A program made the translations under genes and the position numbers. From Isoetes taiwanensis (lineage: Eukaryota; Streptophyta; Lycopodiopsida; Isoetales; Isoetaceae): 64,000 nucleotides of DNA. Shown piece after piece: positions 23,780 to 36,901 of this stretch; within the stretch, counting starts at the first letter, position 1; each line of letters starts with the position of its first letter. Below the pieces are notes generated by a model. The model did not search any database. It saw nothing but the letters and a program-made list of their open reading frames with translations, and was not told the DNA's origin. The stretch spans positions 2,751,339 to 2,815,338 of the forward strand of contig JAJEKV010000025.1 in the NCBI GenBank assembly GCA_021234155.1, given 5' to 3'.

Positions 23780-25915
23780 CAAGTGGAAGACATACCTTCT
23801 CTCGAGAAACAAATGGGTACTCAAGAGAGCATGCAGTACATCGAAACTCTGGTAGAACAATTCAAAGGCTGCTCCTCCATAGAGCTTCAAAATTGCATTA
23901 GGAGGGCCTATTGTCTTTCACTTGTCCTGGCCACTTTGTGACTCCAACTTGCAACCTTTCTTCCTTAGTTGTCCAGCCCCACTCTGCGGGGTCAGGATCA
24001 CCAGCTCCATTTAAATGAGCTCCCTTGCAACACATAATAACGAGTCAGAAGATGAAAATAGGTTGATGCAAGGGTATGCGTGCAATTATCCTGCATAACC
24101 AACACAAAAAGATTGCAAAATGATACCACATGTTTTGCTAGAGCTGCAGCATGTGTCATTGTGGCACGACATATAGTGAAGCAACATCAGTTGCTGCAGC
24201 TAATCTCGCATCTGCGTTAGATAACCCTGGCCTCACTACAACGACGCTCCAGAAGTGCAAGCATTGCAGGAGCAGCCTCCTTATATATGTAGCATTTTTA
24301 TGAGAGGATTAGATTTATAAATGCTTGATCCCTAACTAGAGCGCCAACTGAGATGGCGATATCAAAAGCTATAACTCAAATATTTAACTAGAAATTGGCA
24401 TTTCATGCTTCGCATGTAGTTGTAAAGACCCAAATGTCTATAGATCATATACCATAACAAATTTGTACCTTCAATGCAGTTCAGTTTCCAAATACTACCT
24501 TAGATTCCTGAACCCAACATGTGAACCATGCTTATCATCATCAAATCCACCTTTAACTTTTTCTTGGAGGTGTCTCAATACTTCTGCATCAACACTTGCA
24601 ATTTGGTTACGAAATTCCTCATTTGAGACAAGTCCTCTTTCTTTGGGGAGAGCAACAAAAAAAGGATAAACATTTTCTCTGAGATATCCTGAGGCATTCA
24701 GGCACCGGTCTACTTCCCACCTCTCTACAAATTCCTGCAGCCAACAATTGCCCATTTAGACCTTAAAATATAATGCACATCAATCAGCCAATGGATTCTG
24801 AGCATACCATAAGACGATTATCAAATTTGGAGACAACTACAATTGTTCTATGAAGTGAAAGATCAATAGAATGTATAGTATCCAGCCATAATGATGAGCA
24901 CCATTCTACATGGCTCTGCTGGAGAAATAACAACAACCTGTTTGGTGGAGCTATTAATGTTCGAACCATGGCAATTATGTCGTCTGGTGTACTTTTTGAT
25001 TCACCTTTTTTTGCCTAGAATACTAAAGAAAGGCATTGTGTTGTGATATATATCATCAAACATTACAAGGTTACACCTATGACATATAATATTAAAAACA
25101 GTGATATATAAAAGTTAAAATACTTTTATCATCCAAATAAGAGCTTAGGTGAAACCATTTGGACACATTGTGTGGACTAAAATTAGAGATGCCTTGAAAG
25201 TGCAGTCTGTGTTTTGAATATGTTTACGTAGAACAATTCTGCAACTTCAAAAAGCTACCCTAATATACTTTAATCCTCTATGGCATAATGCTGTTCTTAA
25301 TAAAATAGTATTGTTTAAAATGTGTTTCCTTTCTATCCTTGATATGCATGTAGCGGCAGGATTTATACTAAATTTAACCATTCTGCTTGCGACTTATAAA
25401 CCATGGCCATTGTAGAACAAATGATATACATTGGGAACAACGCCAGGAGTGTCAATGATTGTAACGTTGGGACAAAATACATATTCCATACGCGTCACAA
25501 TCGGCTTCCCACTCATTGCCGCTTGAATTTTCTTTAGATGTTCTTCAGCTCGGGCCGAATCGCTTCTGCCGTTGCTGATGATGATGTGATTATAGACCCA
25601 TATTCATTGGAATCCTCATCCTTTAGCAACATAAAAATTTACATTTAGAAGGATTTTACAAAGCAAGATTTTAACATAAGTTATAACTTCATCAAATACC
25701 TAAATTCAACACCTGGGCTCTGTAGTCGAAGCATCGTGAACCATTTGAAATATAAGGGGTCTTTTGGTACCATTTTCACTTCTCTAACATTGAATCTGAA
25801 CCCTAAAAGTGCCTCAAAAAGAGAACTCTTGCCATTAGACTGGCCTCCAACAACTACTATTTCTGGAATAAGAAATTGCTCACCAAATGCTACTGCGCAT
25901 GCTTGAAGCTTAGAA
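23780..25915 (-). pseudogene. ARC5: ARC5 / DRP5B dynamin-like fragment with introns
   Basis: ARC5 (DRP5B) is the dynamin-family GTPase that constricts chloroplasts at division. Minus-strand pieces, in order: the G1 P-loop GGQSNGKSSLFEALLGF (25870-25800), the linker with EDSNEYGS (25610), IIDTPG-type switch sequence read as CPNVTIIDTPGV (25485-25440), LLLFLQQSHVEWCSSLWLDT and VVVSKFDNRL (25010-24810, G4-like), RCLNASGYLRENVYPFFVAL (24735-24640), EKVKGGFDD (24560), KEAAPAMLALLERRCSEA (24290-24240), and LYGGAAFE with VSREK near 23890-23795. GT/AG introns separate several of these. Frame breaks (after NVREVKM and elsewhere) and internal stops, plus loss of both ends, make it a pseudogene. It lies wholly inside the long-arm element. 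Confidence 0.9.
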
Positions 25916-26076
25916 TATCCATATTATCTTGCCCTGCATTCCTTACTATCATAACTGGGCTCCAGTTTTGTTTCAGAGGACAAATAGCGGTGTCGGTTAG
26001 CCAGTTTGCACAGTGGCTGTCTAGCACCATCGGCGACCGCCAGTTTACAGGCAACAGCAAGTTTGGAGCGGTTTCT

Positions 26077-26830
26077 GCATCGACACTTGCAATTTGGTTA
26101 CAGACCTCTTTCTTTGGGTAGAGCAACAAAAAAAGGATAAACTTTTTCCCCGAGATATCCTGAGGCACTTAGGTATCGGTCTACTTCCCACCTCTCTACA
26201 AATTCCTACAGTCAACAATTGCCCACTTAGACCTTCAAATATAATGCACAACAATCAGCCAATGGATTTTGAACATGCTGTAAGCCGATTACCAAATTTA
26301 TAGGCAACTATAATTGTCCTATGAAGTGAAGGATCAATAGAACGTATAGTATCCAGCCATATGATGAGCATCATTCTACACTGCTCTGCTGGAGAAATAA
26401 TAGCAACCTATTTGGTGGAGCTGTTAATGTTCGAACCATGGCAATTACGTCATCTGGTGTACTTTCTGGTTCACCTTTTTTTGCTTGGAATACCAAACAA
26501 AGGCATTGTGTTGTGATATATATCATCAAACATTACAAGGTTATGTCTATGACATATAATATGTGTAAAAGTAGTGATATATAAAAGTTAAAATACTTTT
26601 ATCATCTAAACAAGAGCTTAGGTGAAACCATTTGGACACATTGTGTGGATTAAAATTAGAGATGCCTTGAAAGTGCAGTATGTGTTCTGAACCTCTATGG
26701 CATAATATTGTTCTTGATAAATGGTATTGTTTAAAATGCGTTTCCTTCCTATCCTTGATCTGCATGTAGTGGCAGGATTTATACTAAATTTAACTATTCT
26801 ATTTGTGACTGGCCATTGTAGAACAAATTG
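26077..26830 (-). pseudogene. ARC5: Second, partial ARC5 fragment (duplicate of 24586-25424)
   Basis: The sequence from CACTTGCAATTTGGTTAC to GGCCATTGTAGAACAAAT repeats 24586-25424 with substitutions and small deletions, for example the loss of about 60 bases near 26690. It includes the exon with FFVALPKE and the intron after it. The join on its left (25920-26076) contains a short piece related to the dispersed repeat at 57240 (GACCGCCAGTTTA and GGCAACAGCAAGTTTG). Confidence 0.8.
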
Positions 26831-26936
26831 TTAGAATACGCACCAAGAAAATACTTCTACAGACAGCAAATATCAAAAGCAATAAAGAATTACCACAGAA
26901 GGTTGAGTTATGCTTCCTCCTTCAAACAAAATCATC

Positions 26937-28435
26937 TGTTGCAAGTACAAAATTTGCTATACTGTATAACAAGATTCGCAAAATACTATAAGATTTCAAG
27001 CGGAATACTATATGGTGTTGATTCCGTACGTGCAAAATACAATTATGAGGGCTCTCGCTGCCCTACGTCACCCCCCGTGTGAATATACACCCAAACCAAA
27101 GGGGGTTTAAGGGGGATTTTAATTTAATGTGTTAGACCCAATGGTTGTGTTAATTAATGTCAATGGTAGTTATGTGTTGGTTGTTAATGTCAATGGTTGT
27201 TATGTGTTGGAGGATTTAATTTTTATATGTTGGATGTTAATGGTTTGTGTTGCAAAAAAAAAAATTTTGGCCTTTCGGGGCCTTAGGACGCCATCCCCAA
27301 ATTGTGACAAAAATTTTAGAATTCAAACCAGGAAAAAACTAGAATTCATTTGAGGCTTTCATCACCTGTAGCTTTTGAAGCTCATCACAATAAAACAAAT
27401 AGAACATAAGTAAAACTTACCATAAAGATAGAGCAGATTGATCCCATTATTCTGAAAGTCATAAAGTTTGCAACACCCATACACAAACATTTTTCAACCT
27501 GGAATTTAACGTGACCTTTGGCCTCCACGAATTCTTATGGTGAGAAACCAAAGTGGGAAACTTTTACGCTTGTTAGCACAAGGATCTAAAAGCCTTGGAA
27601 TTTGCTTAATAACTACCTCAAAATTTAAAAATATATGGTAATTTTTGCAAGCTTCATTTGAATGAGCCATAAAACAATATCCAATAAGCGCAATCTCAGT
27701 ATTAATCAATTTGGTAGGATGTGAAAGCCTACCAAATCCGGCCGAAAAATTGCTGTTTTAACATAGATAATTTAATCAAACATATCCATATCATACACTA
27801 TCAAAAGATCTCGGGAGAGAACTTTCCAACGCATAATAAAAATCATCGAAAGCGAGCTACGTATCAAAAGTTATGATAAGAAATGTGTTGCCGGCGGGAA
27901 AAATGCACTACATGCGCCCTTCAAGCCCTTCATGAGCCCAACCGGCCCGAAAAATTGCTGTTTTAGCATAGATAACTTAACCAAACATATCCATATCATA
28001 CACTATCAAAAAGATCTCGGAGAGAGCTTTCCAACGCAATCTGAAACAGAGCTCTGGATCAAAAGTTATGATAAGAAATGTGTTGCCGGCAGGAAACTGC
28101 ACTACATGCACTACATGCGCCCTTCAAGCCCTTCATGCGCCCTTCAAGCTCTTCATGTGCCCATTATGCACCACACACATAAAAAGAGGGCTTTTGTTGT
28201 GAGCCATTGGTTGTTGACCATTATGCACCACACGCACAAAAAAAGGGCTTTTGTTGTGAGCCATTGATTGTTGACCATTGAAAAAAAAAAGGCTAAAATC
28301 AATGGCTCAGAAATGGTGCACTCTAAATGTACGCATTAGTACATCCATTTGAATACATCACGAAATCATAGAAAAACCTTAGTGAAAAGCGTACAAAAAC
28401 ACAAAGAAAATCCCCTGTTATTATGCTACATATTC
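26937..28435 (-). repeat. Right inverted arm of the long-arm element
   Basis: This is the reverse complement of the left arm, from CAAGTACAAAATTTGCTATA at the inner edge to TTATTATGCTACATATTC at the outer edge. It includes both 215-bp units and the CACAACAAAAGCCC-type repeats. The outer 180 bases (28255-28435) match the left end with very few differences. Confidence 0.85.
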
Positions 28436-28440
28436 AATCC

Positions 28441-28860
28441 AAAATCGATTTACAACAGCACTCTACCGCTGTAGGTTTCTACTGTCTGATACCAAGCAAA
28501 ACCAAAACACGGTTATCTCTGTGCAATTTTCCAGTCTGATGTCAGGCCCTGCCGTTCTGCATCAAATCGTGTCTCCTCCCTTGCCGTTCTGCATCAACTT
28601 GGGTCTTCTTGCCTTCCTTTTACAATTCTGGCAGACCAACGAACCTTTGCAAGAATCACCTGTACAAAACCACAGCCATCCGCATCCGCACAATTTTGTT
28701 GCCTAATAACTGCCCGCCCCTATATCAAATATGTTCACCCCCTTTTTTTTTATAGATAGCTTCACCACCGCCTTTGTGTCCACATGCTCTCACAATTTTG
28801 CAACACCAATATGGCATGATCATTTATATAAATAATATAACAATTCCCCTTCATGCCATT
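28441..28860. other. Unassigned spacer
   Basis: No gene or recognised repeat is seen. This is the DNA between the long-arm element and the poly(A) end (poly-T on this strand) of the next LINE. Confidence 0.4.
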
Positions 28861-31012
28861 ATTTTTTTTTTTTTTTTTTGAAGAATATAGGAATATATTA
28901 AACCACTAGAATGTGATCAAGTACAATGATAAGTGTGGTGCTAAGAAATGTAGTGCCCATCATGATTCACAATCTGTAGGAATGTCGACCAAATTTCCCG
29001 CTTAACTGTGCCAGAAAAGCTTGAGACTTGGTAAGCCTGCCACAACTTATGCCTCAAGATCGGAACCAACTGAAAAGGGCTAAGCACTGCATTCTGGAAG
29101 ACCTTCGCTCTCCGTCTTTTCCAAATCAACCACAGAAACCAAGCTCTGCATAAATGGAACGCCTTCTTTGCTTGGCCAGCGACCAAGCTGCTAGGAAAGA
29201 CTCCCATGAGAAGCTTCGATTTGCCGCAGTGAAGACCCAAAGAGGGCTCTCACCCGGGGACCAAGCTGCCCCTACCTCGTGCATAGGACAAAGCGGTGCT
29301 CAATGGTCTCTCGGGCCTCCCACATAGAGGGCATGTTTCCGCTACACGAGGCTTGAACACGTATACTCGGACATTCACCCCGAGGGCTACGGTGCAAGAT
29401 CTGCCATAAAAAAGTGCGGATTTTAGGAGGAGGCAATGTATTCCATGCCCACTTCCACATGGCGGGCCACTTACTCCCTGGAAGCTTAAGTGACCACTTA
29501 TCCAAAGGCGGCAATGTGTCCTGAAGCGCTAGAAGCCCATAAGCCCGATGCTACAAACCGAGATGCATCAAGTCCACTATCGACTTCCAAACGCGATTGA
29601 CTTGAGAAGACAACTGCAATGGAATAGCATTCGCAATTCTGGCCCAAGTCCGAATGTCCAGCAGAAGGCCAAATGGATCCCTAAAAACTCCCACGGCGCC
29701 CAGATGACCCTCCCAATACCAATCACGGATGGATGTTATCCCTGCAACAATCCATCGGCGCTGAGTACCTGGGTGTAGGGAAGAGGCCAAGGGAGATGCA
29801 GAATCCAAGGGTACCCAAAGAAAGGGCGATGAGGTGCTAGGGTCCAATGAAAAGAGAACCTTGACCACCTTCCGGGCCTTGAGGAGATCTTTAAGAAAAG
29901 GAAGCATGAGGGAATGGCCGCAAATCCTCAAACAGAGCCCCGGCAAGCGAGCGGAATTGCTGGCTTCCTAAACACAATAGAGTGGCAAAGCGGCGTGCCA
30001 ACAGAGCCAATCACGGGGATTGTTGCTCACCGCAACAACCGCTGCCGGATGAATTCGACACACGAGAACCTTTGTGTGCAAGGACACATCAAGCATACCT
30101 AAGCCCCCGCCTTTACGGGGCGCACACACACTTCCACCATCGACCTTCATGCAGCCCCCTCCTCATTTCCTCCCCAAACAAAATTGCGAATAGTGTCATC
30201 CAACTCCTTAACCACACTTTCTAGCATAGCAAGTATGGAGGGAGCTGCGTAAACATGAGTGCTCTGAGCAGCGACTTGGCTACCGAATCCCTACCAGCCA
30301 TGGTGAGTTTACTTCCCCTCCACCCGGTTTGAGATCTTTGCTTAAGATTACTCAGAATGTCTCGCCCAAATTGCCCTAGCATTAATGTCCAAGCCAAATG
30401 GTATGCCTAACGGTTTGGCGTTGTGATAATGGCGGTGTAAGAGCCCGGGGAAGCCCGACTCAACCACGCAAGAGGAGGTTCCTCCGGTACCCACATGGCG
30501 CAGCACTTCGACCGGTTAAGCAAGCACCACGAAGCTAAAGAAAAGGCATCAAAATATTCTTGGGCTGCTGGAGATTGGACTCATCTGCATGAAGAAAGAT
30601 GAATGTATCATCCACAAATTGATTGCAAAACTGTTGCGACCCATCATCCATCACGGAGACCTTGCACCACATTGTCGAAGAATCGCCACACGAAAAGTCT
30701 GCGAGAGCTTCTGCCACTATAGTGAGCGGGGAAGGGGCCAGCGGACATCCACGCCTAATGCCTCGACCCACGAAAAGATTGAAGAGGTCTCACCCCGACA
30801 CCACACCGTAAGCCCTAGCGGAACCGTGCGGCTTCATAACCGTTTCCACGAAACTAGGTCCACACCCAAAGGCACGCATCATATCGCCAAGAGCGCCCGC
30901 CTAACACTTGTCATAAGCCTTGGCAAAATCCAGCTTAAGAAAAACAAGGGGCTACCTCATCCTACGAGCCCAATGCACTCCCTCAAAAGCAGCAGCCACA
31001 TTATGAAGAATG

Positions 31013-31168
31013 CCACAGTTCTATTGCGATAGCAATAGAACCGACATTCCTTGGATGGGGACGTCCTACGTCGCATGTCCTATTTATACCGCCTCCTTCC
31101 TCTTTTCCAGTCATCGGCGTTCTCTTGAGCTCTTTTCCATTCTGCTCATTTCTGGCTCCACAAGTTTC
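31013..31168 (+). repeat. Left terminal block of unit A (repeated at 36630-36785)
   Basis: This block differs from 36630-36785 at only two positions that I can see. It opens with a perfect hairpin (stem GTTCTATTGC / GCAATAGAAC, loop GATA, 31018-31041), then CATTCCTTGGATGGG, then a TATA-like CTATTTATACC (31080-31090). The layout suggests a promoter. The right ends carry CCCATCCTAGGAATG, the near-inverse of CATTCCTTGGATGGG. Confidence 0.85.
31075..31092 (+). promoter_or_regulatory. Putative TATA box of the T-rich element
   Basis: CTATTTATACC lies about 65 bases from the unit start and is preserved in both units (the second near 36697). A pyrimidine-rich leader follows, as in plant promoters. 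This is inference from position and motif only. Confidence 0.4.
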
Positions 31169-34100
31169 CTACATTCAACGCTCTGCAAGTTTTCTATCTT
31201 CAAGGCTTTTCCCTACCAGTTTCGGCAAGCGGTTGGATTGTTCCGACTTGGATCCATTCTCTTGGACGCTTCGGTTTTACGATTTCGGGCTTGGATCCAT
31301 TCTCTTGGACGCTTCGGGTTTACGGTTTCGTGAAGAGTTGCGAGGTTGGCAGCTGCGATGGTGAGTTTTTCTTTTTGGTCCTTTGGCTCTGTCGGTATGC
31401 TTTCAATCAGGTTTTTCTGTTTGGACATCGGTTTGTTGAGGTTCATCTGCAAAACTCCGTTCTTGGCTTTATTTCGATTTTCTGGTTGGGGTTGAAAGGG
31501 GATGTCGGTCTCAAGCTTTCTGGTTCTTCCTGTTCTTTTTGGTTTTTTCTATCTCGTTTGTGGCTACTGGTTTGGTCTGGTTTTTCTATCTCGATTTGGC
31601 TTCTTTTTTTTTCACCTCTTCTTGCCGGGTTCATCTGGTTGGACGATGTTGAGCTTCCAGTGATCTGCCTCCTGGCTGCTTCCAGTGATCTGCCTCCTGG
31701 CTGCTTCACCTCTCTGCATATCGGCCCGCACCCCCTGGACCCCGTCAGCCCATGCGATCATGCAGGCCCCCTTTTTTCTTTGCTTATTCTGATCAACACG
31801 GACCCTTCCTGTTCTGCAAGAAGTCGATTCTCTCTCTATCATTTCAATTTCATGGTTTCCATAGCTTGCATCGTGCCTCCATAGCCAGATCCCTGTCGAT
31901 TTGGTGGTAGGTTGACCCTATTGCTTGTGGCTTCCCCATTCGAGTCTGACCGCGAAAATTTCCTGGCCCCATCTGTACCTGTTCTTCCCTGCCACCGCCT
32001 CGGCCTCCGCCTCTGTCATCGCAGGTGTTTAGTGGGGTTACCGGTAGTCAGGTCCCCTTGTCATCCCTTTGCTTGGGGTTACCAAGCCTCTGTTATCCCT
32101 CTTCTTTTTTTAGGAATAAACAACGTTGTTTTAATAGATCCTTTAGCTCTATCTTCTGCGTTTTTTCTTAGGGTTTGCTTTTATGTCACAGTTTTTGTTT
32201 TTACTCATAGGACGGCTTTTAGACTCATGTGGCACTTTGCTCTCAACCTCCTAGATCGTTTTCACTTTCCTATATATTGTCTAGCGAGTGCATTGGGCAT
32301 GTCTTTGGGACTAACTATGGTGGGATTTTCACCTGGATAGGCAAAGTCTTGTCCCACAGTTGTGATTTAGTGTTCTCTCTTATAGTCTGTATATTGTGAT
32401 ACAATTTGGGGCTTGGATCATTTCACGACCGTGTCTTGGGCGTTCCACATCAATTTCGACATTGTTATAATTTCGTTACATTGTTTTGTTTCTTTTGCAT
32501 CCATACTTAGACTTGTTCCCTTCTCATGGCTCCATTATGTACTTTTGAGGTTCATTTGCTCCAGTCTTGGATTTTTACTTGTTTGTTTGTTCTCCTGTTG
32601 AACATTGTTGTTTCATCGATTCACATCTTTTGGGTATGCTTCTTTACTTCTATCTTTTATATTACTTATCTAGACCTTTGGCGTCTTCCAGTTCCTCGGT
32701 TATCTAGCATGCCCCTTTGCGCTTTGTTGTCTTTATTGGAGGATTTGCTGGTTGTGGTTTCATGTGGTTGTTGATGTGGGGGCGGCTTCCATGATTTTTA
32801 TTCTTTTATGCAGCCGAAGTCCCCCTTTTTTATTGTTTATTTTAGATCAGCATGCGCAGTTCCATTGTCCATTGCTTAGTTTCGCTTTCTCAGTTGTACT
32901 GGCATTTTCGTTCTCGCATGCTTAACATGGGTATGATTTTTATACAGTTTGGACCTTATTATCATGTTTCTCAAACCCTTTTGTTTCATCGACGTTTAAA
33001 CAAGTCGTCTAGATTTTGGCGTTGTTTGGATTGTGTGGTGCATATGTTGCAGAGGGGTAACTCCTATGGTCTTTGTCTACGTTGTCTCGACAGGTCTAGT
33101 ACCTTAGATACATTCATATGAGATATGGTATGTACATGTGCAAATGACCTCTAGGACTATTGTATTAGGTGGATCTATCCTGCTACACGCAAGGTTCATT
33201 CGTTCATTATGGTATATATGCTTGACAGTAACTTTAATATCTTTTGATTAGTCGGTTCCCCTTAGTTGCTGGTGTCGGGTGCCCTGCCTGGCTTCATGGT
33301 TGGGGTTCTGGTATCGTGTCCTTTATTTTGATGCAGCGTAGTGACAAAGGTGATTCCTTCTAGGCGTGGTTGCTAGATTTTGTATTCCATAATCTTCATC
33401 AGGTTATCTCTCAAGCTTTCGTATGTTTGTTGGTTTGTCGACTCATTCAGGTAACAATGAATATGTATGTGGCTTCGTTCTTCGCGTTGTTCTATTTTTG
33501 TTTTTAGACGTTTGATCTTCTCTACACACACTCTTGTCTCATTTCTATGCACTCTTGTTAGTTTTAATGGTCTGACTTTGGTTGGCGTGATTTTCGAAAA
33601 CCTTGATTTCATTCAGTCTTATGTGTTGGTTGGCTTGATCGTTGCTATCTGTAGTTCCTTATCAAGTTGGGGGCTATGTGTGTGTCGCTTATCCTATTAT
33701 CTCTAGTTTGTTTTTTGCTCCATTGGCCCATCCAAAGTCTTGATTCATTCCCTTACCAAAATTATGCGTTGCTCTATTTTGCCGTCAGGTTCCTACGTTT
33801 GTCCCTTTTGTCTGCTTATGGTCTGACTGCTAATAGTTCTATTTTGTTTCGTTCGTCCGTTTGGCTGTTGTTGATTCTTCTCTGTCGTTTTTTGTCGCTT
33901 GATGTTCACATTAAATTTTTTCATCTTGGGCTTTTTATAGTTTCATGGGTACGGTTTCTTTTGGTCGTTGACATTCTACATAGTACGCTTGATGCAGGTT
34001 TGGTCATATACTTCTAGCATAGTGTTTATATCATATGGTTTATGTCTCACCTTAGGCTTTTTACATGGTTCCTTTTCAGGCTTATTTGGTTTCATTTACT

Positions 34101-35906
34101 ATACTCTTCTTTCTTCATATATGTTTGCGCATTAGATCCATTCTTAGTATTGTCTTCTTTTATGTTTGCACCTTCTGGCTCAGAGCGTTGGGATCATTGT
34201 GCGTTGCGTCGTTTCCAAGCTCCAGGTTGTTTGATGTTGCCATATTTCATTCTCTAGACCGCATAATTAGCGCCCAATGTTCGCATTACATTGCCTCATC
34301 CTGGGTTGTGTATTTTCATTTATACAGTTTATTTTGGTCTCCGACATTCTACACAGTATGTTTGTTGCATATTTTCATCATATACATTTGGAGATAGTGT
34401 TGTCTTACATGGTTTATGGCTTGCCTTAGGCTTTTTCCGTGGTTTCTTTTCTTACCTTTTCGGTTCCTTTTGATGCATCTTCTTCATATATGTATGGGTA
34501 TTGGATCCATTCTTTATGTTGGCTTCGTTTATTGCTGCTTTGTTTGCATTTGAACGCTTGGACGCACTTCTGAGATTTTTTGGTGTTCTTGGACATTGTC
34601 GATTCCATACATATTTATGCCCACTTTATGTTGACTGTAGCTTTATTGAGCAATTTTTGTGATATCAATTGATCTCTAATCTCGGTTGTAATTTTTTGCT
34701 CCTTTGGTTTGATTACTCCTTTCTGACGGTTCCTTACTTAGTCTTGTCTTCATGACCTTGTGCTATTAAAATCGGTCATCTTGGTCCATTCCTATTACGC
34801 CATTTGTCCCATTGGCTTTAGTTCTTATTTGGCTCTATAATTTCCTTCTCACTTCTTGTTTCTACTCTCTTATTCCTGTTATTCTGTCTCCCTCATATAT
34901 TTTGTTTTGTTTATTGTTTCCTTTATAAGTATTTTCTGTGTTTCCTTTGCCAGTTAGTTTTAGATTCTCTTTTAGTGCTTTTAGTTAATTCTTTGTTTGG
35001 TCTCTTTCTCTTATGATCCGTTTAGCTCTTTCTTGTGTCGTGTTTCTATTTACCCCTTTTGCTCCGTTTATTCTATTTTTAGTTTTGTCTCCTTCGGTTA
35101 TTTTACCCTCTTGACTCACCTGGGTTCACTTCTCTATTTCTATTGCTCCAGTCCCTTATTTGTCCTTCCTTTTTTACTTTTATTTTGAATCGTCTTTTTC
35201 TTCTGCTTCTTATTTGTCATGTCTGACCCTTGTAGTCATTTCATGGGATCCTTTATCATTAGCCGATCATGTTCGTTTGATGGTTCCATTTGCCCCTTTT
35301 TTATGGATATGTGGCCTCAGTGTTTTATATAACATAGGATCCTTTGTCATTAGCCGATCATGTTCGATGGTTTCACATGGTCCCCTTTTGGATCGTTCCG
35401 TCTCATGGTGTTTATAGGACTGTTTTCATTCGTTATTATTTTTATGCATGTGGTTTGATTTACATATCTGCGCATTTCTTTCGGATAGTTGGTCCATTTC
35501 AGGTTTTTATGTCGATGAATTTGCTTTGTTGCTCGATGTTCAGTTATCAGTTTCAATTCCGCATTCTTGGGTTTTAGTTCACCATTTTTGGGCATCTTCT
35601 GGGCTTCACTGGTTTTGTTAATTTGTGGTCTATTTGGGTGTTGATGAGTTTATGATTTTCGTTGCTCTTACATTCATTGTGTACACTTGGCCATCTCTGC
35701 ACTCTTGTTCGTTTCATTTGGATGGTTTTTTGTTTTACGATGAAGCTAAGATTCCATCAATTTTCTGATCTTGTGCATTCCTTTATTAGTATGCTCTCAC
35801 CTGTGTTGCAGATTCGTATTGCTCAACGTCTATTGTGGTCTATGCTATGGTTATTTTGTCCCTTACGTGTTTGCCCTTTCTTCGTGTTGTTTTTCGCTTA
35901 TAGTTT

Positions 35907-36571
35907 AGTTTGACTGCCCAGTTTGACTGCCCCTTTGTCCTCTAGGTACTTCATTGCCTTGTTAATGTTGGTCTTTTTCGTTACCGGCCTTGGCCTTGGC
36001 TCTCTGGTTCTCTCCTTTCGATTTGCCCTCTTGGTGTCCATATATCAGGTTTCTGCCTTTTGCTCTGATTATCCCTGTTACTCCGGCAGCCTTGATTCAC
36101 AGTTTGTTGTTATCCCCCAAGGGCTTGATCTGTTCTAATTGTCTTTTGCCCATGTCTCCCTTAGCTTCGCTTTTTGCCTGATTTTTTCCTTGTCGTCCTA
36201 GTTTGCTCCATGTTTTTTGAGTTTGGTTTGACTGCCCGGTTTGACTGCCCCTTTGTCCTCTAGGTACTTCATTGCCTTGTTAATGTTGGTCTTTTTCGTT
36301 ACCGGCCTTGGCCTTGGATCTCTGGTTCTCTCCTTTCGATTTGCCTTGCTTCTTTTTGCCCTCTTGGTGTCCATATATCAGGTTTCTGCCTTTTGCTCTG
36401 TTTATCCCTGTTACTCCGGCAGCCTTGATTCACAGTTTGTTGTTATCCCCCAGGGGCTTGATCTGTTCTAATTGTCTTGATCTGTTCTAATTGTCTTTTG
36501 CCCATTTCTCCCTTAGCTTCGCTTTTTGCCTGATTTTTTTCTTGTCGATTTAGTTTGCTCCATGTTTTTTG
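35907..36571 (+). repeat. Tandem duplication of about 318 bp inside unit A
   Basis: The sequence from TTTGACTGCCCCTTTGTCC (35922) repeats at 36240 almost unchanged through TTTGCTCCATGTTTTTTGAG. The second copy has short extra stretches (for example GCTTCTTTTTGCCC near 36348). High identity points to a recent event. Confidence 0.9.
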
Positions 36572-36901
36572 AGGTTGATTCCTCCTCTATCGGCCAACTA
36601 GTTGTTACATAGGACCCATCCTAGGAATGCCACGGTTCTATTGCGATAGCAATAGAACCGACATTCCTTGGATGGGGACGTTCTACGTCGCATGTCCTAT
36701 TTATACCGCCTCCTTCCTCTTTTCCAGTCATCGGCGTTCTCTTGAGCTCTTTTCCATTCTGCTCATTTCTGGCTCCACAAGTTTCCCGCCCTCCTCTCCC
36801 TCTGTCATATCTGAGCTTGTTAGTCATTTTCACTTTCCCTTTTTCTCATATTACGTTCTATTGTTAAAGTTGCTCGCGGATATGCTCTTATTTTTCATTT
36901 T

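Larger units (their letters stand above)
20399..28435. mobile_element. 8-kb long-inverted-arm element carrying ARC5 gene fragments (Pack-MULE-like)
   Basis: Both ends read inward GAATATGTAGCATAATAACA then GGGGA. The arms pair over their length: left 20399 to about 22110, right about 26937-28435. Between them lie ARC5-derived exons and introns in minus orientation, a partial second copy of those, and a LINE tail with (ATCT)n. No transposase ORF is visible. Long inverted arms plus captured, intron-bearing host DNA fit the Mutator-like superfamily with gene capture, but a 9-bp target duplication is not evident at these ends, so class assignment is inference. Related ends occur at 58658 and, diverged, at 4771 and 9077. 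Confidence 0.8.

Noticed and set aside
29551-30224. Plus-strand ORFs in the LINE region
   Set aside because: They are antisense to LINE sequence recognised on the minus strand.
31291-32340. Long plus-strand ORFs (197 and 142 codons) in the T-rich element
   Set aside because: They are Phe/Ser/Leu-rich products of a strand with few A and thus few stops. Overlapping frames are equally open and none resembles a protein.
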